Assembly (NCBI GenBank): GCA_022841905.1
Contig: JALHQO010000009.1
Span: 100,534 to 164,533 of the forward strand
DNA: 64,000 bases
DNA from: Hyphomonadaceae bacterium
Lineage (GTDB): Bacteria > Pseudomonadota > Alphaproteobacteria > Caulobacterales > Aquidulcibacteraceae
Direction of reading: 5' to 3'
The position numbers were made by a program, and so were the translations under genes. Numbering within the stretch: the stretch's first letter is position 1; each line of letters opens with the position of its first letter. The notes under the pieces are model-generated. The model did no database searches, was not told the DNA's origin, and was given only the letters and a program-made list of their open reading frames with translations. Positions 8,922-16,928 of the stretch are shown piece by piece.

Positions 8922-9806
8922 CTAGTGCGCGCCTGCTATTGGCGTTGGATAAATGATCGGGAAGCGGGCGTGCTTGAACTCGTCGCCCATCTGAATGCCA
9001 GTGTCGGCGACGTTGTAATAGGGCGCGCCGGTGTAGCGGGAATCGGCAGGCATGTAGGCCATAACATAGCCGATGCGCCACTTATCGGTTGTGTTCGACG
9101 GGGCGCAATGAATCGTTAGAGAGCTGTGGATGGTGGCATCACCGGGCTTGAGCGTCACGGGCTCCGAGAGGCGCACGCCCTCCGCTTCCATCAGCGCCTG
9201 ATAAGACGCGAGCACGCTTTCGTGGTCGTCGTCATGGAGGCCCAGCGGGCCTAACCGATGCGATCCGGAGTAGAAGCGCAGCGCGCCCTGTTCGGCTTCC
9301 ACGTCATCGAGCGCAATCCAGTAATTGTGATTGCCGACGCGATCGAATGGCACGTTGACGAAGTCCTGATGCGGCGCAGTGGGGCGATTGGCTGGGCTGT
9401 CGGTCGGGCCGGGCACTTTGACCGCCACGAAATCGGTGTTGAAGCGAACGCCGATGTCGCGTCCGAGCAGCCGTTGCGAGTTGCGGCCGATGTCCTCACC
9501 GAACGCCACTGCGTGAAATGGTTCGCGGCGATCGTCGCGGGCGATGAAATGATAGTCTCGCCAATAGCCTGAATCGACGACGCGCGAGCCCCAGTCCTCG
9601 AGCTTTGGCGCCTTGCGATCCTGATCGGCGACGTCCGGCGTTTCGACGAGCGGGCGGACGATTTTCAGCATCTCAGCCGCGATCTCGGGCGCAATCAGCG
9701 CTTCAGCCTTCACCCAGCCGTGGGCGCGGTAGAAGGCGATCTCGTCGTCCCTTAAAGCGCGCACCAGAGGCCGGCCGCGGGCGCGGTAACGCTCGATTTC
9801 GGACAT
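8922..9806 (-). CDS. Phytanoyl-CoA dioxygenase (PhyH) family protein
   Basis: A 294-residue predicted Fe(II)/2-oxoglutarate oxygenase. The iron site is H146-Q-D148 (TAPHQDFVN) and H233 in SLTIHCAPSN, with R244 for the co-substrate. GSHRLGPLG is the usual loop of the family. ATG 9806 follows GGGAGAG. This is the first gene of the six-gene minus-strand unit, and a TACCATACGGTTG operator-like site lies 52-61 bp upstream of the start. It differs in length and sequence from the other two PhyH genes of the window (5022 and 44336), so they are likely to act on different positions or substrates. Confidence 0.88.
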   Translation of the reverse strand: MSEIERYRARGRPLVRALRDDEIAFYRAHGWVKAEALIAPEIAAEMLKIVRPLVETPDVADQDRKAPKLEDWGSRVVDSGYWRDYHFIARDDRREPFHAVAFGEDIGRNSQRLLGRDIGVRFNTDFVAVKVPGPTDSPANRPTAPHQDFVNVPFDRVGNHNYWIALDDVEAEQGALRFYSGSHRLGPLGLHDDDHESVLASYQALMEAEGVRLSEPVTLKPGDATIHSSLTIHCAPSNTTDKWRIGYVMAYMPADSRYTGAPYYNVADTGIQMGDEFKHARFPIIYPTPIAGAH

Positions 9807-9857
9807 CTCTCTCCCACGCGGCCATAGGCTGGCCGTCGAGCATTCATCCCACCCTAC

Positions 9858-9867
9858 CATACGGTTG
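9858..9867. promoter_or_regulatory. Operator-like palindrome CATACGGTTG
   Basis: This copy of the CNANCGNTNG motif lies 52 bp upstream of the PhyH gene that leads the 9806-5022 unit. The outer flank reads TACC on one side and ATTGTCA on the other, as in the copies at 10564 and 44307. Assignment as a TetR-type operator is inference. Confidence 0.5.
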
Positions 9868-9961
9868 ATTGTCAAGACGCTAGGTCGCCGCGCTGCACCC
9901 GCATCACCCCGGCGTGACCCACGCTGGCAGCGATCCGGCCGGGATCAGACGCCAGCAGCGC

Positions 9962-10489
9962 CTAAGCCGGCGGGTTCATGAGCGGCCGCTGGTAGGTTGG
10001 GTCGCTTCGATCGCGTGCGCCAGAGACGGCCCCCGCCTGCTTCACCATCGCCGTGTTGCGCGCATCGGCGTCGGCTTGCCATTCGGGCAGGACGACGCGC
10101 AACGCGATCTTCCAGACGCCGTCACGGCGCTCGAACCGGTCGGCGTAGCGGCCACCAATCAGCGCACCCTGGTCTTGCGCCGTTTGCTTTATGAAAACGA
10201 AGAAATAGCTCTCCACATGGGCAATATCGCCATCGAGATCTATGGTCTGGTTGGTGACGAAATGCTGGGTCGCCTCTCGCCCGGCCTGCTGCGGCAGCCA
10301 CCACGCCAACAAGCCCTCGACCGACCCGCGGACATCGCGCGTGTGGTTATCGAGGGCGTCATCATGAAAGGCGGATTTGATCAGATCGACGTCAACGCGA
10401 TCGATGCCCCTCAAATAGCGCAGAAAGCAGTCGCGGATCGCTTCCTTGTCCAGCAACGCCCTCAGGGCGCGCTCTATCGCCTGGTCCAT
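9962..10489 (-). CDS. SnoaL-like (NTF2-fold) protein
   Basis: The 175-residue protein has the SnoaL_4-type layout: KEAIRDCFLRYLRGIDRVDVDLIKSAFHDDALDNH near the N-terminus, HFVTNQTIDLDGDIAHVESYFFV in the middle and the GGRYADRFERRDGVWKIA strand. Members are polyketide cyclases, dehydratases or ketosteroid-isomerase relatives with a cone-shaped pocket. ATG 10489 has GAGGCAA upstream. It is divergent from the MaoC/acyl-CoA dehydrogenase operon at 10674, with the palindrome at 10564 between them. It ends 155 bp before the PhyH operon. Confidence 0.8.
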   Translation of the reverse strand: MDQAIERALRALLDKEAIRDCFLRYLRGIDRVDVDLIKSAFHDDALDNHTRDVRGSVEGLLAWWLPQQAGREATQHFVTNQTIDLDGDIAHVESYFFVFIKQTAQDQGALIGGRYADRFERRDGVWKIALRVVLPEWQADADARNTAMVKQAGAVSGARDRSDPTYQRPLMNPPA

Positions 10490-10563
10490 TTTGCCTCGCC
10501 GAATGATCGCAGCCCATTGGCTTCGGACGCCGCCGCTTGCGCAGCCGCCTGACGTCGTTCTAC

Positions 10564-10573
10564 CATACGTATG
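10564..10573. promoter_or_regulatory. Operator-like palindrome CATACGTATG
   Basis: A perfect 10-bp inverted repeat inside TACCATACGTATGATA. It lies between the divergent SnoaL gene (start 10489) and the MaoC operon (start 10674). The same core with the same TACC flank occurs at 44307. Confidence 0.6.
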
Positions 10574-10673
10574 ATAGTTGTTCTACGGTCCGGCACGACC
10601 GGCTCAAGGCTGAAACAATGGACGATCGGACGCCAAGACACGGCCACGGCATCAGGCGCCGCTGCGAGGGCGC

Positions 10674-11120
10674 GTGAGCGGCATTGGCTCCCCGCCGGAT
10701 GTGGCCGGCCTCTCGCTCGACGGGACGGCGACCGTCATCATCACGGCCGAGGAGAATCGGATGCTCTGCGAAGGCATGGGCATAAAGCCCGCGTCAGACG
10801 GCCAAGCCCATCCCTCCTACTATTACACCGCCACCCAGATCGGCATGCGGCTCAGCGTTCGCCAACTCTGCGAACACTGCGATTTTGACGTTGAGAACGC
10901 ACCGATGATGGCGACCAGTGAAGCCCGCTACCTGGCGCCGCTGATGACCGAGACGCCGTACCGCGTGCGCGGCCATGTCGAGAGCTTGGTCCGCAAGCGC
11001 AGCCGCAAACTCGGCGTGATGGATCTGCTGGATTACCGCTTGAACCTCATCGACCGCAACGGCGAGACAGTGCTCGAAACGTCCAACGTCTGGGTGCTGC
11101 CAAGGCCTGAATTGTCATGA
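10674..11120 (+). CDS. MaoC N-terminal-like (FAS1-like) hotdog dehydratase subunit
   Basis: A 148-residue hotdog-fold protein. The middle contains YYYTATQIGMRLSVRQLCEHC and the C-terminal half the beta strands YRVRGHVESLVRKRSRKLGVMDLL typical of the non-catalytic partner of two-gene enoyl-CoA hydratases. GTG 10674 has GAGGG upstream. The ATGA overlap with the catalytic-type subunit at 11117 implies stoichiometric translation. Such MaoC pairs act as heteromeric (R)-specific hydratases on bulky enoyl-CoAs, as in steroid side-chain degradation. A second pair is at 62723-63548. Confidence 0.78.
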   Translation: MSGIGSPPDVAGLSLDGTATVIITAEENRMLCEGMGIKPASDGQAHPSYYYTATQIGMRLSVRQLCEHCDFDVENAPMMATSEARYLAPLMTETPYRVRGHVESLVRKRSRKLGVMDLLDYRLNLIDRNGETVLETSNVWVLPRPELS

Positions 11121-11521
11121 CGCTCGCCCTTGGTCAAAAACTGACAACGCCTGAGCAGATCGTCCGGCCTGAGATGATGCATGTCTGGGCCCAAGTGCTG
11201 CGCGACCCCAATCCGATTCACACCGATGTCAAGGCCGTTCGCGCGCGCGGGTTGGGAGACCGGGTCATCAATCAGGGCCCCGGCAATGTTTCCTACATCA
11301 TGAACATGCTGCTGGCCACGTTTCCGCAGGGACGTTTGGCAGGCATCAAGATGCGCTTTCTGGACAATGTGTTCGGCGACGAGCGGGTCACGCCCAGCGC
11401 CGTCGTCCAAGGCGTCGAAGATACCGCCGAGGGGCGGCGCATTTCACTCACGATCGCGCTTCATGCAGAGGGCCGTCTAGTGCTCGACGGCGACGCCGTC
11501 GTCCTGACGCCGTCCGCTTGA
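11117..11521 (+). CDS. MaoC-like (R)-specific enoyl-CoA hydratase subunit
   Basis: The 134-residue hotdog protein carries the hydratase-2 type motif VLRDPNPIHTD, with D30 and H35 as the likely catalytic pair, and INQGPGNVSYIMNMLLATF in the central helix. It overlaps the start partner by the ATGA at 11117. The acyl-CoA dehydrogenase that would make its enoyl-CoA substrate follows 31 bp downstream, so the operon encodes successive beta-oxidation steps. Confidence 0.83.
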   Translation: MTLALGQKLTTPEQIVRPEMMHVWAQVLRDPNPIHTDVKAVRARGLGDRVINQGPGNVSYIMNMLLATFPQGRLAGIKMRFLDNVFGDERVTPSAVVQGVEDTAEGRRISLTIALHAEGRLVLDGDAVVLTPSA

Positions 11522-11552
11522 AAGCGCCGAATACGCACTGAAGGGGACTAAG

Positions 11553-12716
11553 ATGCAGTTTGCGCTTTCTGAGGAGCACCGCGCGTTTCGCGACATGGTG
11601 CAGCGCTTCGTTGCGGCGGAAATGCCGAAGGATTGGGCGCGCGAATTGGAGCGCAAGGAGGATGAGTACCCCTTCGAGCTTTGGGACAAGTTCACCGAGG
11701 GCGGCTTTCACGGCTTAGGTATTCCAGAAGAATACGGCGGCATCGGCGGCGACGTGATGATGCAAGTCATCGCGGCGCGCGCGCTCTCTCGCACGCTGTC
11801 CGGGCTCGCTTGGCTTTGGGGCATCACGCAATTCGCCGGCGCCAAGTCACTGACGTTACACGGCACCGAGGAGCAGAAGCGCCGCTTTTTGCCAGACATC
11901 GCCTCGGGCAAGCTGCGCGCTTCGATCTCACTGACGGAGCCAGGCGGCGGCACCGACGTTCTGGGCGCCATGCGCACGATGGCGACCCCGACTGCGAACG
12001 GCTGGATGATACAGGGCGAGAAAATCTGGAGCTCACAAAGCCATGTCGCGGATTATCTCTTAGTCCTGGCGCGCAGCGACAAGAGCGTGGCGAAAAACCA
12101 TCATGGCCTCACGCTCTTTTGGGTGCCTGCCAAATCGCCAGGCATCACCATTACGCCGTTGAAGAAGCTTGGCATGCGGGCAATGGGCAGCTGCTCGATT
12201 CACTTCAATGAAGTTGAAGTCGGCCACGACGCCGTGCTCGGCACGCCGGGCACTGGATGGCAAATGATACTGCCGATGCTCAACAATGAGCGATTGCTCA
12301 TGAGCGCGTTCTGCCTCGGCTATATCGACGGAGTGCTGGAAGACGCGCTCGACTACGCCAAACAACGCAAGGCGTTCGGAAAGGTCATTGGTCAATTCCA
12401 GGCCATTCAGCACTTCATCGCGAACATCAAGATGGCGCAGTATTCCGTCGAGTGCATGTTGATGGACTGCGCAAGCAAGAGTGCATCGGGGCAAGAGACG
12501 CTGCTCGAGAGCACCATCCTGAAAGTAATTTCGGCCGAAGAAAGCAATCGCTGCGCCGACCTCGGCATCCAAATCCTAGGCGGCATGGGCTATTCAGCGG
12601 ACACCGACATGCAACGCTATTGGCGCGATAGCCGCCTGCAGCGGATCGGACCGATCACAGACGAAATGGCGCGCAATCTGATCGCCGAGCAATTGGGGCT
12701 GCCGCGCTCGTTCTAA
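11553..12716 (+). CDS. Acyl-CoA dehydrogenase
   Basis: A 387-residue family member with SLTEPGGGTDVL near residue 130, KIWSSQSHVADYLLV, QRKAFGKVIGQFQAIQH and LGGMGYSADTDMQRYWRDSRL. E246 in LNNERLLM matches the isovaleryl-type catalytic base. The C-terminal substrate/FAD segment is unusual: where most members have GT-N/S-E it reads RIGPITDEMARN, so the adenine-facing loop differs. ATG 11553 follows AAGGGGACTAAG. The stop overlaps that of the convergent IclR gene by 4 bp. Confidence 0.9.
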   Translation: MQFALSEEHRAFRDMVQRFVAAEMPKDWARELERKEDEYPFELWDKFTEGGFHGLGIPEEYGGIGGDVMMQVIAARALSRTLSGLAWLWGITQFAGAKSLTLHGTEEQKRRFLPDIASGKLRASISLTEPGGGTDVLGAMRTMATPTANGWMIQGEKIWSSQSHVADYLLVLARSDKSVAKNHHGLTLFWVPAKSPGITITPLKKLGMRAMGSCSIHFNEVEVGHDAVLGTPGTGWQMILPMLNNERLLMSAFCLGYIDGVLEDALDYAKQRKAFGKVIGQFQAIQHFIANIKMAQYSVECMLMDCASKSASGQETLLESTILKVISAEESNRCADLGIQILGGMGYSADTDMQRYWRDSRLQRIGPITDEMARNLIAEQLGLPRSF

Positions 12717-13501
12717 AAACTGAGCCGCGCTTCCTTCAAGATGAGAGCGAGTTGGTGGACACGGGTGGCGGATAGACGCTCGCTCGGCGCCGAGATGCTC
12801 AGGCCCAGCATTGGCCGACCCGCCTTCGCGGGCAGCACAATGCCAACCGCGCCGACGCCCAGCACGGTCGTATCACGCGACACGGCATAATGGTTGCCGC
12901 GGGCGGCGGCGACAGCACGAAGAATGCCATTACGGGTCACGCGCGGGTGATTGGCGATCTCGCGATCAAGGGATGTCAGCACCTTCTGCACGCGATCTTC
13001 GTCCATCATCGCCAGCATCGCTATGCCCGCCGCGCTGAAGCCAAGCGGCCGACGGCCGCCGATGTCGAGCGCCGCGGCCCGCAACGGCTTTAGGCCATCG
13101 ACACGATCGATACAGACCGATTCCAACCCGGAGTACTGATGGAGATAGACCGTATCGCCACTCTCCGAGGCAATCCGCTCCAGTGCGGGACGCAGATGGT
13201 CGCGAAACTCGAGCTTCACCCCGGAGGCGAGACCGAGTTCGAAATTGAGCGGCCCCAGGCGATAGCGCTTGGTGGCCGCGTCGCGCACGACCAGTCCTTC
13301 TTCGACAAGGCATTTCAGCAGACGGCTCGTCGTCGGATGCGGCAGGTTGGAGGCCTTGGTGATTTCGCTGAGCCGCCAGCCCGGCGCACCGCGCCGCGTC
13401 ATCAGGCGCAAGATCATGATCGCGCGCTGAACCGTTTGAGTGCCGTGGCGTACGGTTTCATCGGCCTCGCGCTTAGAGCGATCCGCGCGCGCCTTCGTCA
13501 C
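12713..13501 (-). CDS. IclR-family transcriptional regulator
   Basis: This 262-residue regulator has the winged-helix part at the N-terminus (VQRAIMILRLMTRRG, LSEITKASNLPHPTTSRLLKCLVEEGLVVRD) and the IclR effector domain (VYLHQYSGLESVCIDRVDG, GRRPLGFSAAGIAMLAMMDE). I chose GTG 13501 because it is the first in-frame start after the stop of the upstream gene at 13521; a longer reading would run inside that gene. It is the last gene of the ligase-thiolase-FadB operon, so it probably senses a CoA pathway metabolite and controls that operon. Confidence 0.88.
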   Translation of the reverse strand: MTKARADRSKREADETVRHGTQTVQRAIMILRLMTRRGAPGWRLSEITKASNLPHPTTSRLLKCLVEEGLVVRDAATKRYRLGPLNFELGLASGVKLEFRDHLRPALERIASESGDTVYLHQYSGLESVCIDRVDGLKPLRAAALDIGGRRPLGFSAAGIAMLAMMDEDRVQKVLTSLDREIANHPRVTRNGILRAVAAARGNHYAVSRDTTVLGVGAVGIVLPAKAGRPMLGLSISAPSERLSATRVHQLALILKEARLSF

Positions 13502-13520
13502 CGCGGGCCCGGCATATGCA

Positions 13521-15698
13521 TCAACGTGAGCGATCTCTATCTCCTTCGTGATCGAGCTGTTCGTAGATGCTGTCGCCTTTATCGGCCATGGCGCGAAGCC
13601 AGGCCGATGGCGCAAAGCGGGGGCCATAATCTTGCGCCAAGCGATCGGCTTCGCGCACGAATTGCTTGAGACCAATCGTGTCGATGTAACTGATCGTGCC
13701 GCCGGTCCAGGCCGGAAAGCCCCAACCATAAACCGCGCCAAGATCGGCGTCTTGCGGTGTTTCAAGCACGCGTTCTTCTAGGCAACGCGCCGTCTCGATG
13801 GCTTGCGAGAAAAGGATGCGCTTCTTGAGTTCATCCTGCTCCGGCTGGTCGGCTTTCACAGGAAACGCATCGCCGAGACCCGCCCAGAGGCGCTTCTTGC
13901 CGTCCGCCGGATACTCGTAGAACCCTGCGCCCGACTTGCGGCTGGTGCGGCCGAGCTCGCGCATTTTGTACATCGCTGGCAATCCGACCGCGGGGGCGTA
14001 ATCGCCTCCCTCCTCGGCGCGCGACGTTTCGACGATCTTTATCGGCAGATCGATCGTCACCTCGTCGAGCAGCGCAAGCGGGCCGACTGGGAAGCCCGCC
14101 GACTTTGCGGCGTTCTCGATCCGCGCGGGCGCGACGCCCTCGGACAACATCGCCGCGCCTTCGTTGATCAAGATTTGAAACACCCGACTCGTGTAGAATC
14201 CGCGGCTATCATTGACGACAATCGGCGTTTTGCGGAGCTTGGCGGCAAGATCGAGCGCAGCCGCGAGCGCCGCTGGCGATGTCTTCTTGCCGACGATGAT
14301 CTCCACCAATTCCATCCGTTCGACCGGCGAAAAGAAATGCATGCCGATAAACTGATCCGGGCGCTTCGAGGCGTTGGCGAGAGTGCTGATCGGCAGGGTC
14401 GACGTATTGGTGGCGAAGATCGCAGAGGCGCCGAGCGCCTTCTCCGCCTTCTGCGTCACATCGGCTTTGACTTGCGCATCTTCGAAAACAGCTTCGATGC
14501 AGAACTGGGCGCCGGCGAGTTGGATGTAATCTTCGGTCGGATGGATGCGGGCGAGAGTTGCATCGGCGGCGGCGCGATCGAGCGCGCCCTTGTCCACCTG
14601 CTTAGCGAGCGCCTTGGCGGCGTAATCTTTGCCCTTCTGCGCCGTTGCGACGTCGCGATCCAGCAGAACGACGTCGAGTCCCGCTTGCGCGGACACAAGC
14701 GCAAGGCCTGCGCCCATCATCCCCGCGCCAAGTATGCCGATCTTGCTGAAGGTCGACGTGGGCAAATCTTTCGGACGGCGCGCGCCTTTCACGGCGGCCT
14801 GCTTCGAGATGAATGTCGTGCGGATAATGTTGCGCGCGACCGGATCGGTGAGCAGTCGAGCGAAATACTTGCCCTCAACCGCGAGCGCGCGGTCGATCGG
14901 CAGCTGCAGCCCTTCAAAGACGCAGGAGACGATCGCCGGCGGCGCCGGAAGATTGAATCCGAACCGCTCCACCACGCTCGCCGTGGTTGCGGAGAAAAGA
15001 CCCGCCGCCTCGGGGTTGACCATGCCGCGCGATTCCGGCGTCGCGAACCCCTTCTTGTCCCAAGGCCGAACCGAATCGGGATTGGTGTTCAGCCACGCGG
15101 TGGCTGCGTCGAGAAGCTTGTCGGCGGGCACGACCTCATCGACGAGGCCGAGCTTCAGCGCATCAGCCGGCCTGTACGATTTACCGCCAAGCAACACGTC
15201 AAGCGCAGCTTTGGCGCCGATCATGCGCGGTAAACGTTGCGTGCCGCCGGACCCTGGCAACAAACCAACGCCGACTTCCGGCAACCCAACAACTGCCTTC
15301 GGATCATCCACGACAATGCGCCGGTGACAGGCGAGCGCAAGTTCGTAGCCGCCGCCGAGCGCCAACCCGTTGAGCGCCGCCACGACGGGCTTGCCCATCG
15401 TTTCCAGCTCACGGTGCATCTTCGTCGCCTTCTGGCTGAACGCGAAAGCGTCCCTCGGCGTGAAATTGCGATAAGCGTCGACCAGCACTTTGAGATCGGC
15501 GCCAGCCATGAAGGACTTCTTGGCCGACATGATGATGAGACCGGAGACACTAGCGTCATCCTTCACGTCGGCGACGGCGGCCGACATTTCATCGAGCCAT
15601 TCGGGCGAGACGACGTTCATGCTCGCGTCAACGCTGTTAAGCGTGAGGGTGGCTACGCCACTCTTCTTTTGCAGTGTGATGTGACGCATGGCGGTCAT
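13521..15698 (-). CDS. Bifunctional enoyl-CoA hydratase / 3-hydroxyacyl-CoA dehydrogenase (FadB/FadJ-like)
   Basis: The 725-residue protein combines a crotonase domain (roughly residues 1-190) with a 3-hydroxyacyl-CoA dehydrogenase (roughly 300-710). The crotonase glutamates lie in GGGYELALACH and GLPEVGVGLLPGSGGTQ. The Rossmann loop is GILGAGMMGAGLA and the dehydrogenase histidine is in GMHFFSPVERMELVEI. ATG 15698 overlaps the thiolase stop (TAATG), so the start is coupled; an ATG at 15689 is the alternative. Together with the thiolase it should complete beta-oxidation cycles for the acyl-CoA made by the ligase of this operon. Confidence 0.93.
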   Translation of the reverse strand: MTAMRHITLQKKSGVATLTLNSVDASMNVVSPEWLDEMSAAVADVKDDASVSGLIIMSAKKSFMAGADLKVLVDAYRNFTPRDAFAFSQKATKMHRELETMGKPVVAALNGLALGGGYELALACHRRIVVDDPKAVVGLPEVGVGLLPGSGGTQRLPRMIGAKAALDVLLGGKSYRPADALKLGLVDEVVPADKLLDAATAWLNTNPDSVRPWDKKGFATPESRGMVNPEAAGLFSATTASVVERFGFNLPAPPAIVSCVFEGLQLPIDRALAVEGKYFARLLTDPVARNIIRTTFISKQAAVKGARRPKDLPTSTFSKIGILGAGMMGAGLALVSAQAGLDVVLLDRDVATAQKGKDYAAKALAKQVDKGALDRAAADATLARIHPTEDYIQLAGAQFCIEAVFEDAQVKADVTQKAEKALGASAIFATNTSTLPISTLANASKRPDQFIGMHFFSPVERMELVEIIVGKKTSPAALAAALDLAAKLRKTPIVVNDSRGFYTSRVFQILINEGAAMLSEGVAPARIENAAKSAGFPVGPLALLDEVTIDLPIKIVETSRAEEGGDYAPAVGLPAMYKMRELGRTSRKSGAGFYEYPADGKKRLWAGLGDAFPVKADQPEQDELKKRILFSQAIETARCLEERVLETPQDADLGAVYGWGFPAWTGGTISYIDTIGLKQFVREADRLAQDYGPRFAPSAWLRAMADKGDSIYEQLDHEGDRDRSR

Positions 15699-16903
15699 TA
15701 AATCCGTTCGATGATCGTGGCGGTGCCGAGACCGTTGCCAGCGCACAGCAGCGCCATCGCAGTGCTCTTGTCGCTGCGTTCAAGTTCGTCGAGCGCGGTC
15801 CCCAGGATCATCGCGCCAGTCGCGCCCAAGGGATGGCCCAGCGCGATTGCGCCGCCATTAACGTTCATTCTGCTGTGATCGATTTCGAGCTTGTCCATGA
15901 AGCGCATCACGACGCTCGCGAAAGCTTCGTTCAGCTCGAAAATGTCGATGTCTTCCTTCTGCATTCCGGCATTGCGGAGCGCCTTTCTGGCGACATCGAC
16001 AGGCGCTGTGAGCATGATGGTGGGGTCCGAGCCGATGGAAGCCCAGGCGCGGATGCGTGCGCGCGGCTTCAGGCCGGAGGCTTTGCCGAAACGCTCGTCG
16101 CCAACCAGAAAGCCCGCCGCGCCATCGACGATGCCGCTTGAATTGCCGCCAGTGTGAACATGCACAAGCTCTTCGATTTCCGGATAGCGCTCGCGTGCAA
16201 CTTTGCCATAGCCGGACGCCGCTAACGCCGGAAACGCTGCCTTGAGATTGCCGAGGCCTTCCATCGTGGTGCTAGGCCGGCGATGTTCATCGTGATCGAG
16301 GATGACTTCACCCATCGCATCTTTGACCGGCACGACCGAACGGCTGAAACGGCCCTCGTCCCATGCCTTCGCCGCACGCCGCTGGCTTTCGAGCGCATAG
16401 GCGTCAACGTCTTCGCGCGTGTAACCTTCGATCGTCGCGATCATATCCGCGCCGATGCCCTGCGGTGCGAAGTAGTTGTGAAACGCCACGCGCGGGTCAG
16501 AGGTCCAGGCGCCGCTATCATAACCCATTTGCACGCGGCTCATGGACTCAACGCCGCCGCCAATGCCAGCGGAGCTCATGCCGGCTTTGATTTGGCCCGC
16601 GACATTGTTGATGGCTTCCAGCCCGGACGCGCAGAAACGGTGAATCTGCTGCGCCGCGACGGTTTTCTCGTAGCCCGCATTGAGCACAGCCGCGCGCGCC
16701 AGAACGCCGCCCTGCTCCGCTACCGGCTGCGCACAGCCGATCACAACATCATCGAGCAGTGCCGTATCGAGGCCGCTGCGATCTCGCAGCGCTTCAAGCA
16801 CTTGGGTGACAAGTTGAACCGCCGGGATTTCGTGTAACGCCCCATCGGGGCGGCCCTTGCCTCGCGGCGTGCGGGCGTGATCGTAAATGAAAACGTCGCT
16901 CAT
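15698..16903 (-). CDS. Acetyl-CoA acyltransferase (thiolase)
   Basis: A 401-residue thiolase. The acylated cysteine is C91 in [14 protein letters not shown], the histidine site is in [15 protein letters not shown], and the second cysteine in [12 protein letters not shown] near the C-terminus. It should cleave 3-ketoacyl-CoA to acetyl-CoA. The [16 protein letters not shown] segment matches the family loop. It is preceded by the ligase with a 25-bp gap and followed by FadB-like through a TAATG overlap. Confidence 0.93.
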   Translation of the reverse strand: MSDVFIYDHARTPRGKGRPDGALHEIPAVQLVTQVLEALRDRSGLDTALLDDVVIGCAQPVAEQGGVLARAAVLNAGYEKTVAAQQIHRFCASGLEAINNVAGQIKAGMSSAGIGGGVESMSRVQMGYDSGAWTSDPRVAFHNYFAPQGIGADMIATIEGYTREDVDAYALESQRRAAKAWDEGRFSRSVVPVKDAMGEVILDHDEHRRPSTTMEGLGNLKAAFPALAASGYGKVARERYPEIEELVHVHTGGNSSGIVDGAAGFLVGDERFGKASGLKPRARIRAWASIGSDPTIMLTAPVDVARKALRNAGMQKEDIDIFELNEAFASVVMRFMDKLEIDHSRMNVNGGAIALGHPLGATGAMILGTALDELERSDKSTAMALLCAGNGLGTATIIERI

Positions 16904-16928
16904 ATCGTCTCGCTGGAATGCTTGGTCA

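Noticed and set aside
13803..15233. 476-codon open frame on the plus strand
   Set aside because: It is antisense to the FadB-like gene. High GC gives long open frames on the opposite strand, and no motif is visible.
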